From Splendidivirga corallicola (GTDB lineage: Bacteria; Bacteroidota; Bacteroidia; Cytophagales; Cyclobacteriaceae): a DNA stretch of 64,000 nt. The stretch's first letter is position 1. Every line of letters starts with the position of its first letter. The translations under genes were made by a program, and so were the position numbers. The notes beneath the pieces are model-generated. The model did not search any database. It was not told the DNA's origin and saw only the letters and a list, made by a program, of their open reading frames with translations. The stretch spans positions 1 to 64,000 of the forward strand of contig JAUJEA010000008.1 in assembly GCA_030442035.1 (NCBI GenBank), read 5' to 3'. Below, piece by piece: positions 44,857 through 53,318 of this stretch.

Positions 44857-45345
44857 TTAAGTCAGCTCCTTCTTAAAGGACAGTTTTCTTAGGAGAATTA
44901 TCAGTAATATGATCAACCAAATGGTCAATAGTATTGGACCAGTGTAAGCAAAAAATGCATAATTAGAAATATCAACATTTTCAGTATTGTTAATCACACC
45001 AACTACACCAATAGCGAACAATAAATAGATATTGAACACAATCAGGAAGGAATTTATCCAGTTCTTCAGTTGTCTTCTGAAGCTATTTTGATCAGGATTA
45101 TTATTATTTGCTAAAAAAGCTGTTGACTTTAAATAATAAGATAGCAATGTACAGCTAAAAGTGATGATAAAGAACAACCCAAGCACAATATAGAAAAGAG
45201 TGCTTTTCTCCATGTAAAGTTCCTGCCTACTTTCAAAAACAAATGGTAAATGCAATTTACTCGGGAGGTATCCATATCCCAATAGCAAGGCTACAAAAAA
45301 AACCAATGTTGAAATTACTCTAAATATTTTTATCAGCTTATCCAT
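44857..45345 (-). CDS. Multi-pass membrane protein of unknown function
   Basis: About 162 residues with four predicted transmembrane segments: VISTLVFFVALLLGYGYL, FYIVLGLFFIITFSCTLLSYYL, SFLIVFNIYLLFAIGVVGVI and ILLTIWLIILLIILLRKL. The last two flank a short extracytoplasmic loop (NNTENVDISNYAF). I do not recognise a family. The frame is open to 45393, but MDKLIKIF at 45345 is a better start. It is divergent from the desaturase-family gene. Confidence 0.6.
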   Translation of the reverse strand: MDKLIKIFRVISTLVFFVALLLGYGYLPSKLHLPFVFESRQELYMEKSTLFYIVLGLFFIITFSCTLLSYYLKSTAFLANNNNPDQNSFRRQLKNWINSFLIVFNIYLLFAIGVVGVINNTENVDISNYAFFAYTGPILLTIWLIILLIILLRKLSFKKELT

Positions 45346-45428
45346 ATGTTCACAATGACCTGTCTCAATTTTGCCGCAAGTTACATTTTTCACAACAAAT
45401 CTTTATTTTTGTTTTAGATAAAATCAGC

Positions 45429-46664
45429 ATGAACGTAAATCCAATAATTCTATCTATTCCTATATACTTTCTGCTCATTGGCCTTGAATTATTGATACAG
45501 CAATTTTCTAAGATTAAATACTATCGCTTCAATGATGCACTAACCAACATCAGCTGCGGCATCACGCAGCAACTGACAGGAGTATTCTTAAAAGTTCTGA
45601 GCGCTGGTGTTTACCATGTGCTTTATACCTACGCCCGGATCTTTGATATTCCTTCTAACTGGATAACCTGGATCATTTTGTTTATAGCTGTTGATTTTTG
45701 TTACTACTGGGCACACCGGATGAGTCATGAGATCAATTTATTCTGGGGTGGTCATGTAGTTCATCATCAATCTGAAGATTATAATCTTTCAGTGGCATTG
45801 AGGCAAGGATCATTTCAGGTATTATGGACATTTGCATTTTACCTGCCTTTGGCCATTATTGGTTTTGAGACCATCACATTTGTTACCGTTAGTGCTTTGG
45901 TAACAGTTTATCAATTTTGGATACATACCGAAACCATTGAAAAACTTGGTCCCTTTGAGTGGATCTTCAATACCCCCTCCCACCATCGTGTTCACCATGG
46001 CAGGGATCCTAAATATATTGACAAGAATCACGCAGGTGTTTTTATTATCTGGGATAAAATGTTTGGCACATTCCAGAAGGAAGAAGAACGACCGACCTAT
46101 GGTATCACTACACCCACAAACAGTTGGAATCCTTTATGGGTCAACTTTCAGCATTATGTAAATATGTTCAGGCACATAAAAAAGGCGAACGGATTGTCTG
46201 ACAAACTAAAAATCATTTTCAAAAAACCCGGCTGGTTCCCTGAATATATGGGTGGCTATCAGGCACCACAAAGAGTAGAAAAAGAGACTTATCAAAAATA
46301 TAATACACAATCCCCTGCTTCCATCACTTTTTATGTGCTGTTCCAGTATGCACTGGTACTTGGCCTTACATCGTGGTTCCTTTTCAATCAAGGCTCATTT
46401 GAATTAACAGCTAAGTTAGGTATTGTAAGTTATATCATATTGACCATTGTTAATTGTGGAGTGCTAATGGAAAATAGATTTTGGGCCTACCTGGCGGAGA
46501 TTTTACGTACATTCCTAACAGGGATCGTTTTAACATTATACTTCATCAATTCCTCAAATGCCATGATTGCCCTGAGTTTAACATTTATTTATTTTGTTCT
46601 ATCAGCAATATGGCTATTGAACCTTAGAAAAAATTTCAATAAAAGCGCTCCAATAGCTGGCTAA
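45429..46664 (+). CDS. Sterol desaturase / fatty-acid hydroxylase family membrane di-iron enzyme
   Basis: A 411-residue multi-pass protein with the three histidine boxes of the superfamily: HRMSH (96-100), HVVHH (109-113) and HHRVHH (about 187-192). These bind two irons for O2-dependent hydroxylation or desaturation of lipids. The overall pattern, including the long C-terminal membrane region, resembles the TMEM195/alkylglycerol monooxygenase subgroup, so an ether-lipid or membrane-lipid substrate is possible. The small lipoprotein gene begins 16 nt downstream. Confidence 0.87.
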   Translation: MNVNPIILSIPIYFLLIGLELLIQQFSKIKYYRFNDALTNISCGITQQLTGVFLKVLSAGVYHVLYTYARIFDIPSNWITWIILFIAVDFCYYWAHRMSHEINLFWGGHVVHHQSEDYNLSVALRQGSFQVLWTFAFYLPLAIIGFETITFVTVSALVTVYQFWIHTETIEKLGPFEWIFNTPSHHRVHHGRDPKYIDKNHAGVFIIWDKMFGTFQKEEERPTYGITTPTNSWNPLWVNFQHYVNMFRHIKKANGLSDKLKIIFKKPGWFPEYMGGYQAPQRVEKETYQKYNTQSPASITFYVLFQYALVLGLTSWFLFNQGSFELTAKLGIVSYIILTIVNCGVLMENRFWAYLAEILRTFLTGIVLTLYFINSSNAMIALSLTFIYFVLSAIWLLNLRKNFNKSAPIAG

Positions 46665-46680
46665 AAATTGTTTCAAACAT

Positions 46681-47073
46681 ATGTACATCGAAAATAATAT
46701 AAAGTATCTCTTTGCTTTATCCTTATTGATGGCTTGCTTTATCAGCTGCCAGCAAAATATTAAAATTGTAGGCTTTGAGCACGAAAAATGGAAAAATGAC
46801 AAACAGGCTTGCCTCTCTGTTAGAAAAGCCATCTTTCCTGAACTGATGAAAAATAAAGACCTTTTGAAAGGTTATGATGAAAAAGCCATTGCAGCCTATC
46901 TTGGTAAGCCAGATGAAACAGAGCTTTATTCACGCAATCAAAAATTCTTCATTTATTATATAGAACCTGCCAAACAATGCACTGATCCAAATAACTCCGA
47001 AAGGCCTAAATCACTCTTTATCAGGTTCAGTGCTTTGAATGTCTCTAATGAGATTTTTGTCAAAGGAGAATAA
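46681..47073 (+). CDS. Small lipoprotein of unknown function
   Basis: A 130-residue lipoprotein (lipobox CFISC, Cys23). The mature part reads GFEHEKWKNDKQACLSVRKAI, then AIAAYLGKPDETELYSRNQKFFIYYIEP. The LGKPD...L..R.QKFF.YY pattern recalls a family seen in Cytophagales genomes, role unknown; it is weakly like BamE/SmpA (SLGKPD-type) proteins. It follows the desaturase-family gene by 16 nt and is probably co-transcribed. Confidence 0.65.
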   Translation: MYIENNIKYLFALSLLMACFISCQQNIKIVGFEHEKWKNDKQACLSVRKAIFPELMKNKDLLKGYDEKAIAAYLGKPDETELYSRNQKFFIYYIEPAKQCTDPNNSERPKSLFIRFSALNVSNEIFVKGE

Positions 47074-47136
47074 CTTTACTATAAATCCATGGAATACAAC
47101 AATTCGGCATACCGGTGATTCAAAATACAGTGAGGA

Positions 47137-47256
47137 ATTACGAATTTCGAATGACGAATCCTAATCCAACCGTAGGTGTCAGACACTTCGCATCAAAAAG
47201 AGACATACCAAAAACAATTAAAACACAGCTATTTGATTGGACAAGTGTCAGACACC
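47137..47256. repeat. 83-bp stem-loop repeat (copy C) with flank
   Basis: AGGTGTCAGACACTT (47174-47188) and AAGTGTCAGACACCT (47242-47256) are inverted repeats with one central mismatch, spanning 83 bp like copy B. The left flank (from 47137) is GAATTACGAATTTCGAATG, the reverse complement of segments near 10602 and 13625. It lies between the convergent lipoprotein and MFS genes; a 61-codon frame across it is not a real gene. Confidence 0.7.
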
Positions 47257-47267
47257 TGGCCATAGGG

Positions 47268-48596
47268 TTAATCATCCTTATCATTTACCATAAGGCTTAA
47301 TAAAGCCGCCAGGAACATGGAAACACCTCCGATCATGATGGCAAAAATGGATTCATTGGAGAAAAATGTCTTTAAAAGAAATCCCAGGATCCCAGCAGCA
47401 ATAATTTGAGGAATGACAATAAAGAAGTTAAACACACCCATAAAATACCCCATTCTATTGGCGGGTAAGGCATTGGATAACATGGCATAAGGCATGGAGA
47501 GGATACTGGCCCAGGCAATGCCAACACCGACCATTGAAAAAATCAGATGGCCCGGGTTCTGAATAAATTGGATCGATAACAAACCAATTCCTCCACACAC
47601 CAGTGCTATTGCGTGCGTTACTTTCCTATTGGTGATTTTAGCCAATAATGGCAAAGAGAAAGCAACCAAGGCCGCTACTCCGTTGTATATAGCGAAACAA
47701 ACTCCTACCCAATCAGCACCCTCATTGTAAAGATCGGATGTTGCATCAGAAGTTCCGTAAATATTGGTAGTAACAGCAGATGTTGTATATATCCACATGG
47801 CAAACAAAGCAAACCAGGAAAAAAACTGTACCGCCGCCAATTGCATCATGGTCTTTGGCATTTCAAAAATGCCTATAAATGACTCTTTTAAGCCGTCAAA
47901 CATGCCTTTCGATCTCTGTTCCATCTTGAACTTTTCGAGATCCTCCGGCGGATATTCTTTGGAGCGAAACACAGTCCACATGACAGCTGAGACAAAAGCG
48001 AATGCTCCGACATAAAAAGACCATTTCACTGATTCCGGTATTGCGCCTTCTTCAGCAACATTGGCTATTCCAAACCAATTAGTGAATATGTATGGAAGCA
48101 TTGAAGCCACAACAGCGCCGACCCCTATGAAAAAACTCTGCATTGCAAAACCTGCAGTCCGTTGTGAAACAGGCAACATATCACCAACATAAGCCCTAAA
48201 AGGCTCCATGCTTACATTAATAGAACCATCCATGAGCCACAACGTGCCTGCAGCAACCCAGAGCACCGGTGAATTGGGCATCATGCATAGGGCGATCGCT
48301 GCCAAAATAGCCCCAATACCAAAAAAAGGTCTTCTTCTTCCCCATTTGGAATGCCAGGTACGGTCGCTATAATAACCTACAATAGGTTGGACCAATAAAC
48401 CTGTCACTGGTGCTGCCAGCCATAATATAGGTAATTCGTCTTTCTCAGCTCCCAGTGTTTCGAAAATCCGACTTACATTGGCGTTTTGAAGGGCAAATCC
48501 AAACTGAATCCCCAGAAAGCCAAAGCTCATATTCCATATTTGCCAAAAAGTCAGCTTTGGCTTCTCTGCTTCTATCGAAACTGTATCGATTGCCAT
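47268..48596 (-). CDS. MFS sugar transporter (SLC45/maltose-type)
   Basis: A 442-residue transporter with about 12 transmembrane segments. It has the MFS A-like motif GYYSDRTWHSKWGRRRPFF near residue 75 and NVSRIFETLGAEKDELPILWLAAPVTGLLVQP in the first helices, typical of the SLC45-like maltose/sucrose group. It would import maltose or malto-oligosaccharides across the inner membrane. The GH31 gene lies 42 bp upstream on the same strand, in keeping with a starch locus. Confidence 0.87.
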   Translation of the reverse strand: MAIDTVSIEAEKPKLTFWQIWNMSFGFLGIQFGFALQNANVSRIFETLGAEKDELPILWLAAPVTGLLVQPIVGYYSDRTWHSKWGRRRPFFGIGAILAAIALCMMPNSPVLWVAAGTLWLMDGSINVSMEPFRAYVGDMLPVSQRTAGFAMQSFFIGVGAVVASMLPYIFTNWFGIANVAEEGAIPESVKWSFYVGAFAFVSAVMWTVFRSKEYPPEDLEKFKMEQRSKGMFDGLKESFIGIFEMPKTMMQLAAVQFFSWFALFAMWIYTTSAVTTNIYGTSDATSDLYNEGADWVGVCFAIYNGVAALVAFSLPLLAKITNRKVTHAIALVCGGIGLLSIQFIQNPGHLIFSMVGVGIAWASILSMPYAMLSNALPANRMGYFMGVFNFFIVIPQIIAAGILGFLLKTFFSNESIFAIMIGGVSMFLAALLSLMVNDKDD

Positions 48597-48638
48597 AGTT
48601 TGTGTTTCAATATCAAATTAGTGGTTAAACAAGCAGCA

Positions 48639-51062
48639 TCAAAACACTATTTTGATATTGTCGCAAACATTATCAATTGTAAAAGTTTTAACCTGTTCCT
48701 TGGCCATCTTATTTTCGGGTCCCACCGGATCAAATTTAGTGATGGGTTTTAAGTGGCTAAAATTCATTACTTCAACTTTAACCTGTTGCTCATTTACCTC
48801 AACCATATCAGTAGTTTCTTTAAAATTATGTAGCATGATGCATATTTTGTCATATCGGCTTTTGAAACTACCGGTTGGTTTTTCCATGTGGTATACTCCA
48901 TCATTAGGCTCGAAATACATCTGTCGTTTATAGTATTCCCCCTCAGCATACTTAAAGGTTTCTCCATCGTCTTCATAGTATTCGAAGTGGCTGCTTTTGC
49001 GCCCATAATAGATGTGAATGGTTAATATACCATCCGTCTTTTCGGAAAGAGATCCGACATCACATTGCATTGGAATAATAGCTCCACCTCTTATGAACAT
49101 GGGCAGCTTTTCAGTGGGTGACTCAACAATCACATGCTGTGATCCCGCAAAGTATTTTCCTGAATGAAAATCATACCACTCCCCTTCAGGCAAGTAGATC
49201 TTACAAAATTCCTGATCACTTGGTACAGGTGCAACAAAAATATTGGGGCCAAATAAATATTGATTCTGATAACGTTCATCATATATCCACTGATCATGCG
49301 TATAATCAATGGCAAGGGATCTGGAAATCGGCATCCCTGTCGCCGTTGCTTCATGGAATACTGAATAGATATAAGGCATCAACCGGTACCGCAGTTGAAT
49401 ATAATTTCTTGAAATCTCTTCGACCTCCTCTCCAAAGGCCCAGGGTTCAGCATCTCTGCTATTGATCATGGAATGCCCTCGAAAGAAAGGAGAAAGAGAT
49501 CCTAATGATATCCATCTGGCAAACAGGTCAACGGAAGCCTCTCCTGAAAAACCACCGATATCATATCCTGTGAATGGCACTCCTGTAATCCCAAAACTAT
49601 TTACCAATCGCACTCCTAGCAGCATATGCTCATCTTCCGCCACATTATCACCTGTCCATACGGCTGCATAGCGTTGAATACCGGAGAATCCCGCTCTGGT
49701 CAGATTGAACGGACGTTTTCCATTCAATTGTTCCTTTGCTCCCTCATAAGTACTTCTCGCCATCTGCATACCATAAACATTACGGCCCTTCTTGGTTGTT
49801 GCTGTTTCGCCATCGTAATCGAACATCACGTGTTCCGGCATCATTTGTCCCCAGGTGGCAATTTCATTCATGTCATTCCAAAATCCTTCAATCCCTAGCG
49901 ATGTATAAGCCTTCAATGCCTGCCCCCACCAGTTTCTGGTCTCTGCTTTGGTGAAGTCCGGAAAGTGACACCAGCCTGGCCATACTTCCCCTGTATAATA
50001 AGTATCATCAGGATATTTAAGAAATACATCGTTCCGTAAACCATCCTCATAGGTCGTATAACCTTCTTCTTTTTTGATACCAGGATCACACATGAGCACG
50101 ACATGGAAACCCATTTCACGCAACTCATCGATCAGTTTTTTGGGATCCGGGAAGTTTTCTGGATGCCAGGTGAAAATTTTATAGGCATCCATATAGTGAA
50201 TATCCAACACAATGACATCAGCCGGGATCTTTTTTTGCCTAAAGGTTTTGGCAATATTCTGGATCTTTTGGTCCGGGTAATAACTATAACGACACTGCTG
50301 ATAGCCTAAACTCCACATAGGAGGCATATCCATTCTACCCGTCAAATAGGTGTATGACTCAATAATATCAGCAACATTATCATGGTAGATGAAATAATAA
50401 TCCATATCGCCGTCTTCAGCCATAAAGGAGGCGAACCTGTCATTAGAGGCTCCAAAGTTGAAGTGTGATTTGTTGCTATTGTCAAAAAAGATTCCGTAAG
50501 TCAGGTTGTTATGAATACCTATATAAAAAGGTGTTGAACAATATAAAGGATCACTGTTTAGCGGATAGGCAAAATTGTCTGTATTCCAATTGACAAAACC
50601 TGCTCCTCTTCTATCGAGGTTACCGGTTTTCTCTCCCAATCCAATGAATCGTTCACCTTCCTGTAATTTCTTATAAGTAGTGACCTCATCTCCTATCCAT
50701 GATGTACCAAATCCAGGATCATCTTCATTGACGACATGCCCTTCCTTATTTAAAAACTTGAATCGGACAGGATATTTTGAAATGTGTAGATCCAGAAGAG
50801 CAGTGGATAGGAGAATCTGGTCCCCTTTAACAGAAATCTGTTGATTAACTTTTTTCGGTCCTCCTACCACTGCATAAGAGAAATCATCAAATTCCTCTTT
50901 TCTTGTGATGGAAATTCTTATAATACCATGATCAAATACACTAATTCTAAATTTACCACAATCGGTTTGACCGATCAACCCCTGATCAGTTTGAACAAAA
51001 TCGACCAGGTTACCAAGACTCTCATATCTATTTCTAGACTTTGTTTCAATTGATGTTATCAT
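48639..51062 (-). CDS. Glycoside hydrolase family 31 alpha-glucosidase
   Basis: An 807-residue GH31 enzyme. The N-terminal beta-sandwich domain is followed by a TIM barrel with YQQCRYSYYPDQ, nucleophile Asp397 in GFWNDMNEIATW and acid/base Asp472 in AAVWTGDNVAEDE, then C-terminal beta domains. It releases glucose from the non-reducing end of alpha-glucans. No signal peptide is evident, so it is probably cytoplasmic and acts on sugars brought in by the MFS transporter. A LacI-type operator lies about 200 bp upstream. Confidence 0.93.
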   Translation of the reverse strand: MITSIETKSRNRYESLGNLVDFVQTDQGLIGQTDCGKFRISVFDHGIIRISITRKEEFDDFSYAVVGGPKKVNQQISVKGDQILLSTALLDLHISKYPVRFKFLNKEGHVVNEDDPGFGTSWIGDEVTTYKKLQEGERFIGLGEKTGNLDRRGAGFVNWNTDNFAYPLNSDPLYCSTPFYIGIHNNLTYGIFFDNSNKSHFNFGASNDRFASFMAEDGDMDYYFIYHDNVADIIESYTYLTGRMDMPPMWSLGYQQCRYSYYPDQKIQNIAKTFRQKKIPADVIVLDIHYMDAYKIFTWHPENFPDPKKLIDELREMGFHVVLMCDPGIKKEEGYTTYEDGLRNDVFLKYPDDTYYTGEVWPGWCHFPDFTKAETRNWWGQALKAYTSLGIEGFWNDMNEIATWGQMMPEHVMFDYDGETATTKKGRNVYGMQMARSTYEGAKEQLNGKRPFNLTRAGFSGIQRYAAVWTGDNVAEDEHMLLGVRLVNSFGITGVPFTGYDIGGFSGEASVDLFARWISLGSLSPFFRGHSMINSRDAEPWAFGEEVEEISRNYIQLRYRLMPYIYSVFHEATATGMPISRSLAIDYTHDQWIYDERYQNQYLFGPNIFVAPVPSDQEFCKIYLPEGEWYDFHSGKYFAGSQHVIVESPTEKLPMFIRGGAIIPMQCDVGSLSEKTDGILTIHIYYGRKSSHFEYYEDDGETFKYAEGEYYKRQMYFEPNDGVYHMEKPTGSFKSRYDKICIMLHNFKETTDMVEVNEQQVKVEVMNFSHLKPITKFDPVGPENKMAKEQVKTFTIDNVCDNIKIVF

Positions 51063-51392
51063 TCAATTTTTTCCATTAAAATTTCACGATATTCAGGCAA
51101 TGATATCCCGTCCGTTCGACAGACATCTGCCCGAATTCAACATCCCAGTATTGATCGTCTTTCAGCTAAAATAAATAGAAATTATTGAATTAAATAAGTT
51201 CAGCCAGATTCAAAAATATATCAAATAAGCTCGGAAAAGCCTTTTTTGATTCATATACAGAGTTTCAAACGTTTGCGGAAAAAATCAAAAAAATTTTCTT
51301 TTCGGTTGCCTTTAGGTATAAGAATTAGTTGAAATGATAAGATTTAGGGGGCAAAGTATATTTCCTGTTCGGATGTAAATGGTAGCAAAATA
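51063..51392. other. GH31 upstream region, 330 bp
   Basis: It lies between the GH31 start and the LacI stop, both on the minus strand. It holds a LacI-type operator (own entry) and, on the minus strand, TATTTTTG at 51211-51218, which fits the -7 consensus TAnnTTTG. It is the likely promoter of the GH31-MFS operon. Confidence 0.5.
51266..51278. promoter_or_regulatory. LacI-family operator before the GH31/MFS operon
   Basis: CAAACGTTTGCGG contains the perfect palindrome CAAACGTTTG with the central CG typical of LacI/GalR-family operators. The same 13-mer with one change (CAATCGTTTGCGG) occurs before susC at 53011. A lacI gene lies beside it. Confidence 0.7.
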
Positions 51393-52424
51393 TTAAGCTC
51401 GAACGGTGGATTCTCTTATAATCAACTCGGTTTTCAGTAGCTGTGTTTGTGCCTGAAAATCCTCCTTGTCCTGCTTGACCTGGTCAATGAACATTCTTGC
51501 AGCTTCCCTTCCCATTTCAAAGCCTGGCTGCGCCACGGTGGTTAATGAAGGTTGGATCAAAGAAGAAAATTGCCAATTGCTGAAACCTGCTACAGCAATA
51601 TCCTCCGGGATCTTCAAACCTGCCTCTTTGATCGCTAGCATTACACCGTGAGCGGCCATGTCATTATGGGCAAATACAGCATCTGGTGGATTGTCAAGTT
51701 TCAACAGTTGTTGCCCTCGCTCAAAACCGCTTTCCCGACTTCCTACGTTGTCAATGACAACAAGATCTTCATCATAGGGCAGGCCATGTTGCTCCAGAGC
51801 TTGTTTATATCCTTCAAGTCGTTGCTGGCAAATTACCAGGTTTCTGGGGCCTTCAATATGGGCTATTCTTTTACAACCAATGGAAATCAGGTGTTCAACA
51901 GCCTTAAATGCCCCTTCCTTATCATCTACAACAATTCTATGCGTATCAAGCTCTTCGCAGATCCTGTCAAAAAAAACCATTGGAATCCCTCTTTCATAGA
52001 CTTCCCTGAAATGATCAAAATTCTTGGTATTCCTTGACAACGAAATCAACAGTCCGTCTACTCGATGTGAAAGTAAGGCGAAGGTGTCGGACACTTCTCT
52101 TTCATAGCTTTCATTAGACTGACAAATGATCACATTATATCCGGCGTTATAAGCGACGTCCTCAATACCGGAAATAACGGTAGAAAAAAAGAAGTGCACT
52201 ATTTCAGGCACGATAATTCCAATTGTATTGGTTTTGCTCTTTCTAAGGCTTTGAGCAATAGAATTGGGTTGATAATGTAACTTCTTTGCCAGCTCATTAA
52301 CAGCCTTCTTTGTCTCAGGGCTAATATCAGGATGATCCTTTAGCGCTCTGGACACTGTTGAGGGCGAAATATCTAATTCCCTGGCAATATCTTTAATGGT
52401 AACTTGTCCACCTTTCATAATCAA
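51393..52424 (-). CDS. LacI/GalR-family transcriptional regulator
   Basis: A 343-residue regulator. The helix-turn-helix and hinge are at the N-terminus (VTIKDIARELDISPSTVSRALKDHPDISPET, then LHYQPNSIAQSLR). A periplasmic-binding-protein-like sugar-sensing domain follows (TNTIGIIVPEIVHFFFSTVISGIEDVA to the C-terminus). The start may be the ATG at 52418. It lies between GH31 and susC, and two matching operators flank the gene, so it probably regulates both arms in response to a malto-sugar or glucose signal. Confidence 0.93.
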   Translation of the reverse strand: MIMKGGQVTIKDIARELDISPSTVSRALKDHPDISPETKKAVNELAKKLHYQPNSIAQSLRKSKTNTIGIIVPEIVHFFFSTVISGIEDVAYNAGYNVIICQSNESYEREVSDTFALLSHRVDGLLISLSRNTKNFDHFREVYERGIPMVFFDRICEELDTHRIVVDDKEGAFKAVEHLISIGCKRIAHIEGPRNLVICQQRLEGYKQALEQHGLPYDEDLVVIDNVGSRESGFERGQQLLKLDNPPDAVFAHNDMAAHGVMLAIKEAGLKIPEDIAVAGFSNWQFSSLIQPSLTTVAQPGFEMGREAARMFIDQVKQDKEDFQAQTQLLKTELIIRESTVRA

Positions 52425-53318
52425 CTCAATGCTTTATTGAATTTTTTATTGATGTAATTCACTTAATGAAGCGTCGTTTCGCCTACTAATCAAAAACCAA
52501 GTTTACAACATTAATTTTATAATCCATGCAGAAAGGGGTGATTAATCTATTAGCTTATAAGTTAAACAATTTATATCAAAATGGTATCCAGCATTTTAAC
52601 AAAATCCTCATTCAATCAAAAAGGTAATTAAGCTTGACCCAGGGCATCAACGAAGTACCACAAGATCTTTGTGAACAGCGCCGATTAAATTTACAGTCAC
52701 AGTTCACCTCCAATCATATTTCAAAAATTAGGAAACTAAACTTATTGAGAATAAGCATATTCACCATAATTTTGTTAACCCATTTTAGGTGAAAGCCACA
52801 ATTTCACCCTTTCTCGTGAACAAGAATTCAATAAAAATCCAGTGGAGGGGGTGATTGAGCTGAATGACCATGAGGACTACATGACATTAAAATCAAAATA
52901 TTAGAATAATACAATTTAAAAGAAATGAAGAAATTAAATCAAAAAGCCATTAGTATTTTTTCCAAAAAAGTGAGCAAAAGTTTAAAAAAGTTAAAATAAA
53001 GACATTTATGCAATCGTTTGCGGTGACGATTTCGTTAAAAAAATGTTAATTTTCGGTTATCATGGGTATTGCTTTTTATTGAATAATTACTATTATTGAT
53101 TAGAGATGTTTTTCAGACCTGTTTGAAAGTATTTACGAATAAACAATTGAACTTCAATTAAAAAAGTAAGTAAATGAGCCTAAAACACCTTATTGATCTC
53201 AAAAAGAATAAAGAGACATCCCAGTAATATAGGGTGAGAAAGGGTCACTTTTAATGGGTTTGATTATTGAAATAGTAATAAAATTTGATAACACAAATTC
53301 TAGCTAAACCTAAAGCAT
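52425..53318. other. lacI-susC divergent regulatory region, about 890 bp
   Basis: A long AT-rich gap. It holds the operator at 53011-53023 and, close to susC, TTTG (53259) with AAAATTTG (53280-53287), a weak -33/-7 pair about 30 bp before the susC ATG. No small gene is recognised. The operator lies some 300 bp upstream of susC, which suggests a long leader or activation from a distance. Confidence 0.5.
53011..53023. promoter_or_regulatory. LacI-family operator upstream of susC
   Basis: CAATCGTTTGCGG differs at one base from the site before GH31 (CAAACGTTTGCGG) and has the LacI-type central CG with flanking TGCAA/TTTGCG half-sites. Confidence 0.65.

Noticed and set aside
47115-47300. 61-codon plus-strand frame between the lipoprotein and MFS genes
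   Set aside because: It reads through the palindromic repeat and overlaps the end of the MFS gene; its composition is that of the repeat, not of a protein.
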